Source: Desulfobacula sp. (lineage in GTDB: Bacteria > Desulfobacterota > Desulfobacteria > Desulfobacterales > Desulfobacteraceae). Taken from it: a DNA stretch of 64,000 bases. The first letter of the stretch is position 1. Each line of letters starts with the position of its first letter. Below the pieces are notes generated by a model. The model ran no database searches. It was not told where the DNA came from and saw only the letters and a list, made by a program, of their open reading frames with translations. Shown piece by piece: positions 16,421 to 26,157 of this stretch. The translations under genes were made by a program, and so were the position numbers. The DNA lies in NCBI RefSeq assembly GCF_030611305.1, contig NZ_JAUWQB010000002.1:23379-87378 (forward strand), read 5' to 3'.

Positions 16421-17881
16421 ATGAATCAAAAAAAATATTTAATTTTTATCCTGGCCGGTTTTTGGTTTCTTTTTTTGGGAAACACTATTTATGCTTCTCA
16501 AAACAAGCAAAAAATCTATATCATCCCTGTTTCAGGAACGGTGGAACCGGGCATGGCTGCCTATGTCAAAAGAGCATTGGAAGAGATCAAAAACGAAACA
16601 GATGCTGTTTTTGTGTTTAAAATGGATACATTTGGCGGAAGGGTTGATTCGGCACTGGAGATTGTGGACACGATTTCCAATGTCCCAAAAGGTAAAACCA
16701 TTGCATTTGTGGAAAAAAGAGCCATTTCCGCAGGCGCCCTGATTGCGCTTTCCTCAAATCTGTTATTTATGAAAGATAATACCATCCTGGGGGATTGTGC
16801 TCCCATCATCCAGACCCAGGAAGGCCAGAAAATGGCCGGAGAAAAAATTCAAACTGTTCTCAGGGCAAAATTTCGTGCCCTGGCAAAGAAAAACAATTAT
16901 CCTGTAGTTCTGGCAGAGTCCATGGTCACTATTGATATGGAAGTCTATGAGGTGGTTATGGACGGCCAAAAAAGTTTTATGAGGAAAAAAGCCTATGACG
17001 ACCTGACAGAAGATGAGAAAAAAAAGATCACATCTAAAAAGACAATTGTGGCCAAGGGAGAGCTTTTAACCATGGATGATATTGAAGCCGTTGATCTTGG
17101 ATTTTCTCAAAAAAGTGTTAACGATATAGAGGAAGTGCTTTCAATTTTAGGCTATGAATCAACCCAGATCATTACTATTGAAGAATCCTGGTCTGAAACC
17201 TTTGTAAGGTTTTTGCAGCCGTTTTTACCAATACTTATGCTCATAGGAATCGGTGCCATATATACGGAAATAAAGGCCCCCGGGTTTGGCATACCCGGAA
17301 TTGTCGGTATTACATGTCTTGGCCTGGTCTTTTTTGGTCAATACCTGGTGGGTCTTGCCGACTATACGGAATTGCTGCTCCTGATGATCGGTGTTCTGCT
17401 TCTTGGTGTAGAGGTGTTTGTCCTTCCCGGATTTGGTGTGGCAGGTATTACCGGTTTGATAGTGATTGCGGCAGGTCTTGTTCTTTCTTTTCAGGGGTTT
17501 GTGATTCCTGATCCTTCCTTTCCCTGGGAAGGCGCCTTGTTGATGAAAAATCTGGCCCAGGTATTGGGATCTTTTATGCTTGCCTTTTTAATTTCTCTGT
17601 TCATGATTCGTTTTGTTTTGCCAAGAGTTTCAAAAATAGTAAAAGGACCATATCTTGAGGCAACTTTATCGAATTCTCATGTAGACTCCACAACGCCTTT
17701 AGGTTTGAAAGCGGGAGATACAGGGATTGCCCATACATTTCTTCGTCCCTCAGGAAAGGTAATGATAAACAATAAAAAAATCGATGCCATCACCCAGGCT
17801 GAATTTATTGACCGGGGAACACCGGTTGTGATTGACAGGGTTGAACATAATCGTGTAATAGTTAAACTCAAAACGTCTTAA
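16421..17881 (+). CDS. Long NfeD protein: membrane serine protease of ClpP class plus NfeD domain
   Basis: 486 residues. A signal/anchor at residues 6-24 is followed by a ClpP-like periplasmic protease domain with the nucleophile region EKRAISAGALIALSS (Ser near 103) and DTFGGRVDSALEIVDTI. Residues about 270-410 contain four to five membrane segments (PFLPILMLIGIGAIYTEIKAPGFG onward). The C-terminus is the soluble OB-fold NfeD domain ending with a VEHNRVIVKL strand. Proteins of this class are encoded beside flotillin/stomatin genes and are thought to act with them in membrane quality control. First gene of the nfeD-nfeD-floA operon. Confidence 0.88.
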   Translation: MNQKKYLIFILAGFWFLFLGNTIYASQNKQKIYIIPVSGTVEPGMAAYVKRALEEIKNETDAVFVFKMDTFGGRVDSALEIVDTISNVPKGKTIAFVEKRAISAGALIALSSNLLFMKDNTILGDCAPIIQTQEGQKMAGEKIQTVLRAKFRALAKKNNYPVVLAESMVTIDMEVYEVVMDGQKSFMRKKAYDDLTEDEKKKITSKKTIVAKGELLTMDDIEAVDLGFSQKSVNDIEEVLSILGYESTQIITIEESWSETFVRFLQPFLPILMLIGIGAIYTEIKAPGFGIPGIVGITCLGLVFFGQYLVGLADYTELLLLMIGVLLLGVEVFVLPGFGVAGITGLIVIAAGLVLSFQGFVIPDPSFPWEGALLMKNLAQVLGSFMLAFLISLFMIRFVLPRVSKIVKGPYLEATLSNSHVDSTTPLGLKAGDTGIAHTFLRPSGKVMINNKKIDAITQAEFIDRGTPVVIDRVEHNRVIVKLKTS

Positions 17882-17897
17882 AATATAAAGGCCCTGA

Positions 17898-18374
17898 ATG
17901 AAACCCTATATCTTTCCCATTCTTCTTCAGATAATTGGAATTTTGGTCGTCATTGCTGAAATTTTTATTCCATCATTGGGGCTGCTGTCGGCAATTGCAC
18001 TCAGCGTGTTTTTTTATTCCTTATACCTTGTATTTACAACCATATCCACGACAACTGGATTGATTTTTATTGGCCTGGACATTGTCCTTGTGCCCCTGTT
18101 AATTATTGTCGGATTGAAAATACTGGCCAAGTCCCCTTTGGCACTGAGGCGGAAATTATCAAAACAGGACGGGGTGGTTTCACAAAAACAGGGGCTGGAA
18201 GCATATATTAATATGAAAGGAAAATCAGTCACCAATCTTCGCCCGGCAGGAATAGCCAAGATAAACTCACAACGTTTGGATGTGGTGACTGATGGGGAAT
18301 ATATTGATGCGGATACAAAAATTGTTGTCACAGGTGTCACAGGTAATCAGATTATAGTAGGAAAACAACTTTAA
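17898..18374 (+). CDS. Short NfeD-like membrane protein
   Basis: 158 residues: two to three membrane helices in the first 75 residues (IFPILLQIIGILVVIAEIFIPSLG and the helix from about 30) followed by an NfeD OB-fold domain (GVVSQKQGLEAYINMKGKSV to VTGNQIIVG). It lacks the ClpP protease domain, so it pairs with the long NfeD just 17 bases upstream. Similar arrangements precede flotillin genes in many bacteria. Confidence 0.82.
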   Translation: MKPYIFPILLQIIGILVVIAEIFIPSLGLLSAIALSVFFYSLYLVFTTISTTTGLIFIGLDIVLVPLLIIVGLKILAKSPLALRRKLSKQDGVVSQKQGLEAYINMKGKSVTNLRPAGIAKINSQRLDVVTDGEYIDADTKIVVTGVTGNQIIVGKQL

Positions 18375-18392
18375 ATATAGGAGATAGGTACA

Positions 18393-19379
18393 ATGGATAT
18401 TATGTTCGTTTTGTTAATTATTGCAGGAATTATCGGCCTGGCACTGTTTTATTTTATTTTTTCATATATAGCTTTGTGGCTACAGGCATTGGTGTCCGGT
18501 GCAAAGGTCGGGCTGCTAAATATTATCTTTATGAGGCTTAGAAAGGTTCCGCCAAAGCTGGTTGTTGAATCCAAAATCATGGCCGTCAAAGCTGGTATTG
18601 AAATACCCACTGACAGTCTTGAGTCCCACTTTCTTGCCGGTGGTAATGTCGGTCGTGTTGTCCAGGCACTCATTGCAGCTGACAAAGCCAATATTGAACT
18701 TACTTTTAATCGGGCTGTTGCCATAGATCTTGCCGGCCGGGATGTGCTTGAGGCCGTCAGGATGTCCGTCAATCCAAAGATTATTGAGACCCCCCTTGTG
18801 ACAGCCATGGCAAAAGATGGCATTCAGCTGAGAGCCATCTCAAGAGTCACTGTTCGGGCCAATATCGACCGCCTTGTAGGTGGGGCTGGAGAAGAAACCA
18901 TTCTTGCAAGGGTGGGAGAAGGTATTGTGACCACCATCGGGTCGGCTGTAACCCATAAGGAGGTGCTTGAAAATCCTGATTCGATATCAAAAACAGTTTT
19001 GAAAAAAGGCCTGGATGCAGGAACTGCCTATGAAATCTTATCCATTGATATTGCAGATGTGGATGTGGGTAAAAATATAGGGGCCGAACTTGAAACTGAC
19101 CGGGCCGAGGCAGACAAGAAAATTGCCCAGGCAAAAGCCGAGGAAAAGCGTGCCATGGCCTTTGCCCAGGAACAGGAGATGAGAGCCCGGGTTCAGGAAA
19201 TGCGTGCCAAGGTAGTAGAAGCAGAGGCCCAGGTGCCCCTGGCAATGGCAGAAGCCTTTAGAAGCGGTAATATGGGTATTATGGATTATTACAGGATGCA
19301 GAATATTTCCGCAGATACCAAAATGAGAGACCAGATTGCAACACCTGAGTCAGACTCAGACCAGGACCCTAAAAAATAA
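18393..19379 (+). CDS. floA: Flotillin-like protein FloA (SPFH/UPF0365)
   Basis: 328 residues, the family length. A single N-terminal membrane segment ([20 protein letters not shown]) is followed by the UPF0365 SPFH domain ([60 protein letters not shown]) and a long charged coiled coil rich in EA/KAE repeats at about 230-290, where flotillins oligomerise. FloA organises membrane microdomains and cooperates with NfeD partners encoded immediately upstream. GGAGA lies 8 bases before the start. Confidence 0.93.
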   Translation: MDIMFVLLIIAGIIGLALFYFIFSYIALWLQALVSGAKVGLLNIIFMRLRKVPPKLVVESKIMAVKAGIEIPTDSLESHFLAGGNVGRVVQALIAADKANIELTFNRAVAIDLAGRDVLEAVRMSVNPKIIETPLVTAMAKDGIQLRAISRVTVRANIDRLVGGAGEETILARVGEGIVTTIGSAVTHKEVLENPDSISKTVLKKGLDAGTAYEILSIDIADVDVGKNIGAELETDRAEADKKIAQAKAEEKRAMAFAQEQEMRARVQEMRAKVVEAEAQVPLAMAEAFRSGNMGIMDYYRMQNISADTKMRDQIATPESDSDQDPKK

Positions 19380-19388
19380 CTCAAACAA

Positions 19389-19425
19389 ACCGGTCCCTTC
19401 ACCTTTTCAAAGGGCGGGGACCGGT
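19389..19425 (+). terminator. Strong hairpin between floA and the next gene
   Basis: ACCGGTCCC (19389-19397) pairs perfectly with GGGACCGGT (19417-19425), with a second inner stem CCTTT/AAAGG. There is no U-tract, so it may be an RNA processing or attenuation element rather than a simple terminator. It sits 10 bases after floA and 20 before the downstream start. Confidence 0.55.
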
Positions 19426-19445
19426 GACCAATAAAGGACTGATCC

Positions 19446-19937
19446 ATGGATTTTGATAAAATCATTGTCTTTCTTTTTGTCATGGCCTTTTTTGTATTGC
19501 CGTCACTTATAAAGCAGATTCTGGCCAGAAAGAAAAAGACGGCTGCACCAAAAACAATTAAAAAAAATCCATCCATAATTGATCGGATCGGTGAGCAGAT
19601 CCGCCAGTTTGTCAAGGACCTTGAAGAACAGGCCCGGCAACAAAAGGAAGGGATTAAGGAACAGGATACGGGTTGGGAAACTCTTGCAGAAGATGAAGAA
19701 TCCCCCCCTGTCTTTGAAAGTGTCGGTGAGGATGCTGATTTCAGGGAGCCTGAACCTAAAGAAGTAGACCGCCCGCTAAAAAAGAGGATTCACTCTCGAA
19801 GATCCGTACAAGAACCTTACATTAAAGAGCCTTTGTATCCTTTGCGGGAAAAGTATTGTTTTAAATTCAATCCATTACAAAATGCCGTTATCTGGTCTGA
19901 AATCCTGTCCAAACCCTTGGCATTGAAGGATAAATAG
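19446..19937 (+). CDS. Hypothetical membrane-anchored protein of the floA operon
   Basis: 163 residues. One N-terminal membrane helix (KIIVFLFVMAFFVLPSLIKQIL) is followed by a basic stretch KKKTAAPKTIKKN and a highly charged, Glu-rich cytoplasmic region, ending in YCFKFNPLQNAVIWSEILSKPLALKDK. That last segment resembles the short C-terminal motif seen in uncharacterised proteins of sulfate reducers. Position after floA suggests a membrane-microdomain role; function not known. Confidence 0.65.
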   Translation: MDFDKIIVFLFVMAFFVLPSLIKQILARKKKTAAPKTIKKNPSIIDRIGEQIRQFVKDLEEQARQQKEGIKEQDTGWETLAEDEESPPVFESVGEDADFREPEPKEVDRPLKKRIHSRRSVQEPYIKEPLYPLREKYCFKFNPLQNAVIWSEILSKPLALKDK

Positions 19938-19954
19938 AAAAGTTTTTCGGGATG

Positions 19955-20080
19955 TTATCTTGCCATATAGTTTTTAAATATTTTTTCATGGGAGATATAT
20001 ATTTCCCTGTCAGGATCTGTAAGATATTGGCGAATGGCATCGACCCGTTTTAATAGTTCACCTTCTGCCCGTTTCCTCAT
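19955..20080 (-). CDS. Possible small basic protein or gene remnant
   Basis: 41 codons beginning MRKRAEGELLKRVDAIRQYL and ending EKIFKNYMAR. The same frame stays open upstream for about 20 further codons rich in Lys/Arg without an ATG. The composition is protein-like (amphipathic helix), but the GGA before ATG is too close for a good ribosome site. It lies in the 400-base gap between the floA operon and the PLP decarboxylase, where nothing else is recognised. Confidence 0.3.
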   Translation of the reverse strand: MRKRAEGELLKRVDAIRQYLTDPDREIYISHEKIFKNYMAR

Positions 20081-20335
20081 TTCCTTTTTTGTCCGGATAA
20101 TATTTTCTTTAAGATTTGGTGTTCTTTTTGCTGATCCTTTCTTATTGATAAATGCTAGGTGTTATATAAAAAAGTTATGAGTTTATAAAACGTTAACTAT
20201 TTGAAGTTATTACTGAATTTGCGATCAAATGAAAAAAGAATAGTATGAAGCTCAATATATAATGCAAGTATACATCAAGGTATATAACCAGTCAAAAATT
20301 ATTTACTGCAATTCGTTTAAGAAAGAAGAGGAAAA

Positions 20336-21751
20336 TTAAGTTGTGGCCGCACTTCGGATTGATGAGATCAATTTTTTGATATCATTCATTTTTGTTGCAG
20401 GATTGATAATAACAATTCTAAGATACCGTTTAGCATTTAACTCAGTGGAAGAAATATAAAAGCTGCCCTCTTCAATTAAATGATCTCGCAACATGATCTG
20501 GACATCATCGGGCGCCTTAAATCTGAAACAGAGAATATTGCTTTCAGGTCGCACAGGCACTTCAAAATCAGGTTGTGCAGTTATGTATTCAAAAGCCTGC
20601 CGGGTAAGATCATATGTGTTGTCAATATAGACTTCCATTCCTTTTTCACCAATGGCTGCAAGTGTCATATAAAATTTTAAACCAAGTCCCGCCTTTGTAC
20701 ATTCAATCACCTGCCCGATAAAATCAAACCCAGGTTGTTTTTTTTCATGAAAAAGATAGCTGGCCTTGTGTTCAAATGTATGGTCCAGGGCAGCAGCATT
20801 TTTTACCAGCAAAGCAGCACATATACCAGGGGTTCTTAACATCTTATGAGCATCAATGATCATGGAGTCTGCTTTTAGGATGCCATGAAGATATGTTTTG
20901 TATTTATTGGAAAAAAGCGCATTTCCGCCATGGGCACCGTCAACATGGAACCATATATCTTTTTCTCTGCAAAAATCAGCAATTTCATCAATGGGATCAT
21001 AAAGGCCCGTGCCCGTGGAACAGGCATTGGCAACAAGAGTGACAATCCGCTTTCCATTGTTGACGGCTTTTTGAAAGGCGTTGTCTATTTTTGAAACCAT
21101 CACACGGCCATGGATATCTGTCTCAAGGCGAATCACGTTATTTTCACCAATTCCGATAATCCCCGCAGCCTTTGCAATTGAGTAATGGGAGGATTCAGGG
21201 GCAAGGATAACAAGATCAGATGGATTGCCGTTTTCTCTAACGGTGCTGTCCAGATGATTTCTGGCGGTTAAAAGCGCGGTCATATTAGCAAGAGAGCCCC
21301 CATGGGTTAACACGCCGCCACCATGAAAAAAAGACAGTCTTTTTTCAATATCATTGGGCATGGGTTTCCACCCGATTTTTTCCAATAAATAGTTGATCAT
21401 AAAAAATTCAATGGCCGCTGCCGCCGGACCCATTTCGTAGATGGCCATGGCATTGTTGGTAAATCCGTCAATCAATGATCCAAGAGCTCCAGTTGGATGG
21501 GATATCCCTACTTGGTGGGCCAAATACCCCGGATGATGCAGCCTTGTTGTATTGTCAAGATAGTCTTTTAAGAAAGAATCAAGCCTTCCACCGGACAAAT
21601 CCCCGTTTTCCAGGTGGGTGGCAAGGCTTAGCTTTTCATGAAGTTCGCTGATGGTCAGTTGTCTGATGACCGGTTTTTCTATATTAATACTTTGATTATA
21701 ATATTCATCGAGGTGACTTAAAACACTTTTTCCGTCTTCATAAAAACTCAT
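20336..21751 (-). CDS. PLP-dependent amino acid decarboxylase (group II)
   Basis: 471 residues, typical of the glutamate/aromatic-L-amino-acid decarboxylase family. Landmarks: HHPGYLAHQ near residue 72, THGGSLANMTAL near 150 (phosphate binding), SSHYS with the ring-stacking His near 189, HVDGAHGG with the cofactor Asp near 271, and IIDAHKMLRTP with the Schiff-base Lys near 303. It probably releases CO2 from an amino acid to give an amine; the substrate cannot be read. It lies 72 bases downstream of an O-methyltransferase on the same strand, suggesting a small pathway making a methylated amine. GGAG precedes the start. Confidence 0.85.
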   Translation of the reverse strand: MSFYEDGKSVLSHLDEYYNQSINIEKPVIRQLTISELHEKLSLATHLENGDLSGGRLDSFLKDYLDNTTRLHHPGYLAHQVGISHPTGALGSLIDGFTNNAMAIYEMGPAAAAIEFFMINYLLEKIGWKPMPNDIEKRLSFFHGGGVLTHGGSLANMTALLTARNHLDSTVRENGNPSDLVILAPESSHYSIAKAAGIIGIGENNVIRLETDIHGRVMVSKIDNAFQKAVNNGKRIVTLVANACSTGTGLYDPIDEIADFCREKDIWFHVDGAHGGNALFSNKYKTYLHGILKADSMIIDAHKMLRTPGICAALLVKNAAALDHTFEHKASYLFHEKKQPGFDFIGQVIECTKAGLGLKFYMTLAAIGEKGMEVYIDNTYDLTRQAFEYITAQPDFEVPVRPESNILCFRFKAPDDVQIMLRDHLIEEGSFYISSTELNAKRYLRIVIINPATKMNDIKKLISSIRSAATT

Positions 21752-21823
21752 ATCTTACTCCATTTTGCAGATCATATCGTTTCTTTTAGCCATTGTTGAT
21801 GAAGCCAGAACCTAGGCTTTTAT

Positions 21824-22828
21824 TTATGAAGTAATACCGCTTAAAATACCGGATTGCGTCGGCCCCTCAAAAGAAAGTCGTTTAATGTTTTTTACCCCAT
21901 GTGCTTTGAGCATGTCGGATATTTGGGGTTCACTGTATGACTGGCCTTCTGGTGTTCCCAAATACATATTGATGGAAAAAAGAGCCGGAAATAACGGGCC
22001 GTCCATATTGTCATTCAGGATAAAATCATGGATATAAATTTTGCTTTTAGGCTTTAAAGCCGAAACTGCCTTTCCAATGATTTCTTGAGCCTGTTCCGGT
22101 CCTTCCCCATGGAGGATGTGGGAGAGCCAGGCAGCATCAAAGGCACCGGGGTAAGTAAATCCATCTTCGATATAATTTCCTGATATGAAATCGACCCGGT
22201 CTGAAACATTAAATTTATTGATTGTTTTCTCAGCAAAGGGACGGGTGGTCTCAAGGTCATAGACAGACGCGCTTAATTCAGGGTTGGCAAGGCAGAAATG
22301 AATAGCATAGGTTCCGGGGCCTCCGCCAAAATCAAGAAGTCTTTTACAACTTGAAAGGTCAAGCTCTTTTGACAGCTTGGGCGCAACGGCCATGCCGATA
22401 TTAAACATGCCCATTAAAAAGCTTTCCCGCCGTTTTTCATCGGAAAAGGAAGACCTGCGCCTGGTTTGCCTTCCTTCAATAATGGCCGTGTCCATTTTAT
22501 GCCATGACTCCATCAGATGATGGTGGTGCATGATCATAAATCCGAGATATTGCGGGGAGTCTTTTGAAAGAAAGGTTAAGGCTGGGGGAGAATTGGAATA
22601 TGTCCCCTCTTTTTTTACAAGGAGCTCTAATGCAGACAGCGCATTTAACAGCATGGAAAGGCCTCTTCTGTCTACCTTCAGCTTTTCATTGATGTCATCA
22701 ACAGATAAGGCATCTGATCCGATAGCTGTGAAAATATCAAGTTTTACACCGGTGTGAAGTGTGCAGGTTTTCCAGTAATATCCTGACATTTCAAGAAGAC
22801 TTCCCGGATTCCAGTTAAACTGTTTCAT
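21824..22828 (-). CDS. SAM-dependent O-methyltransferase (hydroxyindole/caffeate type)
   Basis: 334 residues from the ATG behind AAGGGG; an earlier in-frame start would add 37 residues without family character. The N-terminal part is a winged-helix dimerisation domain (SGYYWKTCTLHTGVKLDIFTAI, LSMLLNALSALELLVKKEG). The SAM pocket is LLDFGGGPGTYAIHF near residue 170, and the catalytic segment includes WLSHILHGEGPEQ and YIHDFILNDN. The architecture equals acetylserotonin/caffeate O-methyltransferases. It is first in a pair with a PLP decarboxylase. Confidence 0.85.
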   Translation of the reverse strand: MKQFNWNPGSLLEMSGYYWKTCTLHTGVKLDIFTAIGSDALSVDDINEKLKVDRRGLSMLLNALSALELLVKKEGTYSNSPPALTFLSKDSPQYLGFMIMHHHHLMESWHKMDTAIIEGRQTRRRSSFSDEKRRESFLMGMFNIGMAVAPKLSKELDLSSCKRLLDFGGGPGTYAIHFCLANPELSASVYDLETTRPFAEKTINKFNVSDRVDFISGNYIEDGFTYPGAFDAAWLSHILHGEGPEQAQEIIGKAVSALKPKSKIYIHDFILNDNMDGPLFPALFSINMYLGTPEGQSYSEPQISDMLKAHGVKNIKRLSFEGPTQSGILSGITS

Positions 22829-22979
22829 GTATTCCCCTTTCTTTAAAAAATATGGATTGTCAATTACGTTAATCCCGATGCTCGCTTTGTCATAAGAATG
22901 GAACAAAAGGATTATACCGGACAATCCGGTTTCAAACAAGACGGAATGTGGGAAGACTTCAGGATTTGAAAGTAAAGAC

Positions 22980-23009
22980 TTGTATTAAAATCCTTGGAGT
23001 TTTTACAAT
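22980..23009 (+). promoter_or_regulatory. Putative promoter of the hybrid kinase gene
   Basis: TTGTAT (22980-22985) and TACAAT (23004-23009) with 18-base spacing in the 321-base divergent gap between the methyltransferase and kinase genes. Otherwise this gap shows no gene. Confidence 0.3.
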
Positions 23010-23149
23010 TAAAGTCAAATATAAGATGCTGGGCTTCCCAACATTTTTTTGTTTTGTAAATTTGATTTAAAAGTGATAGGAGATTTTATAATCATGCTTG
23101 ACTGGAAGTTAAGGATTTTTTTAATCATCCAATTTTTTAAGAGGTAAAG

Positions 23150-25045
23150 ATGTTAGGTGATCTAATTGCCCAGAATATTCCTCTGGGAGTGGTTTTGACA
23201 CAGGATGGCAATATTTGCCATATGAATGAATGGGCATACAAATTTACAGGATATTCAGCTACAGAAGTCGAAAAAAAATCTTTTTTTGAATTGATTCACC
23301 CTGAAGACCATGAAAAAATTATCACCAGACAAAATGATATAATGACAGGCCAGTACCATTCTAAGAAACTCAGGTATAGAATCATAGGTAAAAAAGGGGA
23401 TATCTTTTGGATCCGAATCAGGTCTCGGATTGTTGAATATTGCGGAAAGCCGGCCCTGATTTCATTTCTGATTGATGAAACTCAAAACAAAGTACATGAG
23501 GAATCATTAAAAAAGAGTGAAGAAAGATATCGGGAGCTAGTGGAAAATCTTGCTGAAGGCATCGTTGTAGTAAGAGATAGTAAAATTTGTTTTATCAACA
23601 AAACTTTAAGAAACAAACTGGGATTAACGCTGGAAAGCATTGTTGAAACTTCTTTTTTAGACTTTATACATCTTGATGATATGGCAAATGTACTCGACAG
23701 ATACCAACGGCGGATAAAAGGGGAAAAAATATCTGATGCCTATGAAGTAAGGTTGGTAAAACCAGATGGGGAAGAGATAATTTGTGAGATAAGATCTTCT
23801 TTGATTTCATGGGAAGGTAAGCCTGCTACCCAGACGGCAATCCTTGATATCGCTGACAGAAAAAAGGCTGAAAAAGAAAAAAAACAATTGGAGAAACGAC
23901 TTGTTCACATGGAAAAAATGGAGGCTTTAGGTCTTCTGGCTGGTGGTGTCGCCCATGATTTGAATAATGTTCTTTCAGGGATTGTATCTTATCCCGAGAT
24001 TTTGTTGATGAGCCTTCCCAAAGATCATCGTCTTAGAAGGCCTTTGGATTTGATTCACACCTCCGGGTTAAAGGCATCTGCCATAGTTAGCGATCTTTTG
24101 ACTCTTGCACGGCGAGGGGTGATGGCTACCGAAGTAATAAACCTGAATAACATTATTGTGGATTACCTAAAGTCTCCCGAACATCATAAACTGTTATTAT
24201 ATTATACTAATATTAGGATAGAAACCAACCTTGCTCAAAATTTGATTAACATAAATGGGTCCGAGATCCACTTGCGAACAACAATCATGAACCTGGTCTC
24301 CAATGCTGCAGAAGCCCAACCGTCCGGAGGGGAAATTATAATCTCTACCTGGAATCAGCATATTGATAAACCCATACAAGGATATGAATCGATAAAAGAA
24401 GGAGAGTTTGTTGTTGTTACCATTGAAGACAAGGGGATAGGGATCGATGGTAAAGATCTGCAAAGGATATTTGAACCATTTTATACAAAAAAAATAATGG
24501 GACGTAGTGGAACTGGGCTTGGCATGGCAGTCGTGTGGGGAACTGTTCAGGATCATTACGGTTATATTAATATTGAAAGCATCCAAAACAAAGGCACAAA
24601 ATTTTATCTGTATTTTCCAATTGTAAGACAGCAAATTGTAAAGAAAAATGAACCAGTCCCTATCGAAGAATACATGGGCAATCAAGAAACCATACTGATT
24701 GTAGACGATATAAAAGAACAAAGACAGATTGTAAAAACCATTTTGACCCGGCTGAACTACACAGTTGAAACTGCTTCAAGCGGAGAAGAGGCTGTTGAAT
24801 ATTTGAAAAATTATTCTTATGACCTCTTGTTATTGGATATGATAATGGACCCCGGTATTGACGGGCTTGAAACTTATAGGAGAATTATAAAGCTAAAACC
24901 CGGTCAAAAGGTTGTCATTGTAAGTGGTTTCTTAGAGAGCGAGAGGATAAAAGAGGCCCAGAAACTAGGGGCAGGCCAATATATAAAAAAACCATATTCC
25001 GTTGAAAAAATCGGCCTTGTGATCAAAGAAGAACTTGGGAAATAA
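23150..25045 (+). CDS. PAS-PAS hybrid histidine kinase with C-terminal receiver
   Basis: 631 residues, soluble. Order: PAS 1 (about 5-115), PAS 2 (about 120-240), HisKA with phospho-His in GGVAHDLNNVLSGIVSYPE (about 265), HATPase (NLVSNAAEAQ, IEDKGIGIDG, GRSGTGLGMAVVWG), then a receiver domain (ILIVDDIKEQRQ, Asp in LLLLDMIMDPG, Lys in YIKKPYSVEK) to the end. In this hybrid class the receiver may serve as a phosphate sink or transfer to a separate histidine phosphotransfer protein. It stands alone, and GAGG precedes the ATG. Confidence 0.9.
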   Translation: MLGDLIAQNIPLGVVLTQDGNICHMNEWAYKFTGYSATEVEKKSFFELIHPEDHEKIITRQNDIMTGQYHSKKLRYRIIGKKGDIFWIRIRSRIVEYCGKPALISFLIDETQNKVHEESLKKSEERYRELVENLAEGIVVVRDSKICFINKTLRNKLGLTLESIVETSFLDFIHLDDMANVLDRYQRRIKGEKISDAYEVRLVKPDGEEIICEIRSSLISWEGKPATQTAILDIADRKKAEKEKKQLEKRLVHMEKMEALGLLAGGVAHDLNNVLSGIVSYPEILLMSLPKDHRLRRPLDLIHTSGLKASAIVSDLLTLARRGVMATEVINLNNIIVDYLKSPEHHKLLLYYTNIRIETNLAQNLININGSEIHLRTTIMNLVSNAAEAQPSGGEIIISTWNQHIDKPIQGYESIKEGEFVVVTIEDKGIGIDGKDLQRIFEPFYTKKIMGRSGTGLGMAVVWGTVQDHYGYINIESIQNKGTKFYLYFPIVRQQIVKKNEPVPIEEYMGNQETILIVDDIKEQRQIVKTILTRLNYTVETASSGEEAVEYLKNYSYDLLLLDMIMDPGIDGLETYRRIIKLKPGQKVVIVSGFLESERIKEAQKLGAGQYIKKPYSVEKIGLVIKEELGK

Positions 25046-25108
25046 TAATTTTTAAAAGTAAAGGTTAAAAGCTTACTGTGATAGCCCTGGAATAGTGGTC
25101 GTTCAAGC

Positions 25109-26155
25109 TTACAAGCTCAGCATATTTTCAAGTGCGGTAAAGGCATCCTTTTTTATTGTTTCATCAACCTTGACAATGTTTTTTTTCCCAATGTTTTCAA
25201 GGCAGGCTAAAAGATTTTTTAAATTGATTTTATACATGTTGGGACAGAGTGAATCCTTTAATGGAAGAATCTGTTTGTCTGGATATTCCATGGCAAGCCG
25301 TTTGATCAGGTTGATTTCGGTGCCAATGATGATCGTGGAACCTGTTGGGGCATCGGCCACATAGGTGACGATAAAACTTGTAGAACCCACTGCATCAGAC
25401 GCCTTGACAACTTCCTGTGTGCATTCCGGATGTACAACAATTTTTGCGTCAGGGAAGCTTTTTCGAATGGTTTCCATGTCATCGATGGTAAACCGTGTAT
25501 GAACCAGACAATATCCTTTCCACAAAAAGACTCTGGCCTTTTTAATATCTTGTTCAGTATTGCCACCCAATGGTTTTTCAGGGTCCCATACAATCATTTC
25601 ATTTTCCGGGATCCCGAGATGGTTTCCTGTGTTCCTGCCAAGATGCTCATCCGGGAAGAAAAAGATTTTTTCTCTTTGTCTAAATGCCCATTTAAAAGCT
25701 TTGGGCGCGTTGGAAGAAGTGCAGACAGCCCCCTGGTTTTTCCCGCAATGGGCCTTGATAAAGGCGTCAGAGTTCATGTAAGCCAAGGGAGTTACAATAT
25801 CGTTTCCCACAATGGCTGCAACGTCATTCCAGGCCTTTTCAACCAGGTATGCATCTGCCATATCCGCCATCCAGCAACCGGCATTCATATCAGGGATTTG
25901 TACGGTCTGGTGGTCTTTGGCAAGAATAGCCGCACTTTCTGCCATAAAATGGACCCCGCAAAAAATAATGTATTGAGCCCTCTCGTCCCCGGCCGCCTGC
26001 TGGGAAAGGCCAAAAGAGTCTCCCCGGTGGTCCCCGAGATCAACGACCTCTTTTCTTTGATAATGATGGGTCAAGATGATAAGCCTGTTTCCAAGTCCCT
26101 GTTTGATTTTGATGATTTTATCAATTATTTTTTTGTCTGCTTTAGTGTTTTCCAT
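25109..26155 (-). CDS. nadA: Quinolinate synthase NadA
   Basis: 348 residues. NadA condenses iminoaspartate with dihydroxyacetone phosphate to quinolinate for NAD synthesis, using a [4Fe-4S] cluster. The three cluster Cys are in IIFCGVHFMAE (near 66), AVCTSSNA (near 145) and LCPNMYKI near the C-terminus. The substrate-binding HPECTQEVV and GSTSFIVTYV segments are also present. It is last in the met operon, two bases after metW. The partner nadB is not in the window. Confidence 0.93.
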   Translation of the reverse strand: MENTKADKKIIDKIIKIKQGLGNRLIILTHHYQRKEVVDLGDHRGDSFGLSQQAAGDERAQYIIFCGVHFMAESAAILAKDHQTVQIPDMNAGCWMADMADAYLVEKAWNDVAAIVGNDIVTPLAYMNSDAFIKAHCGKNQGAVCTSSNAPKAFKWAFRQREKIFFFPDEHLGRNTGNHLGIPENEMIVWDPEKPLGGNTEQDIKKARVFLWKGYCLVHTRFTIDDMETIRKSFPDAKIVVHPECTQEVVKASDAVGSTSFIVTYVADAPTGSTIIIGTEINLIKRLAMEYPDKQILPLKDSLCPNMYKINLKNLLACLENIGKKNIVKVDETIKKDAFTALENMLSL

Positions 26156-26157
26156 GT

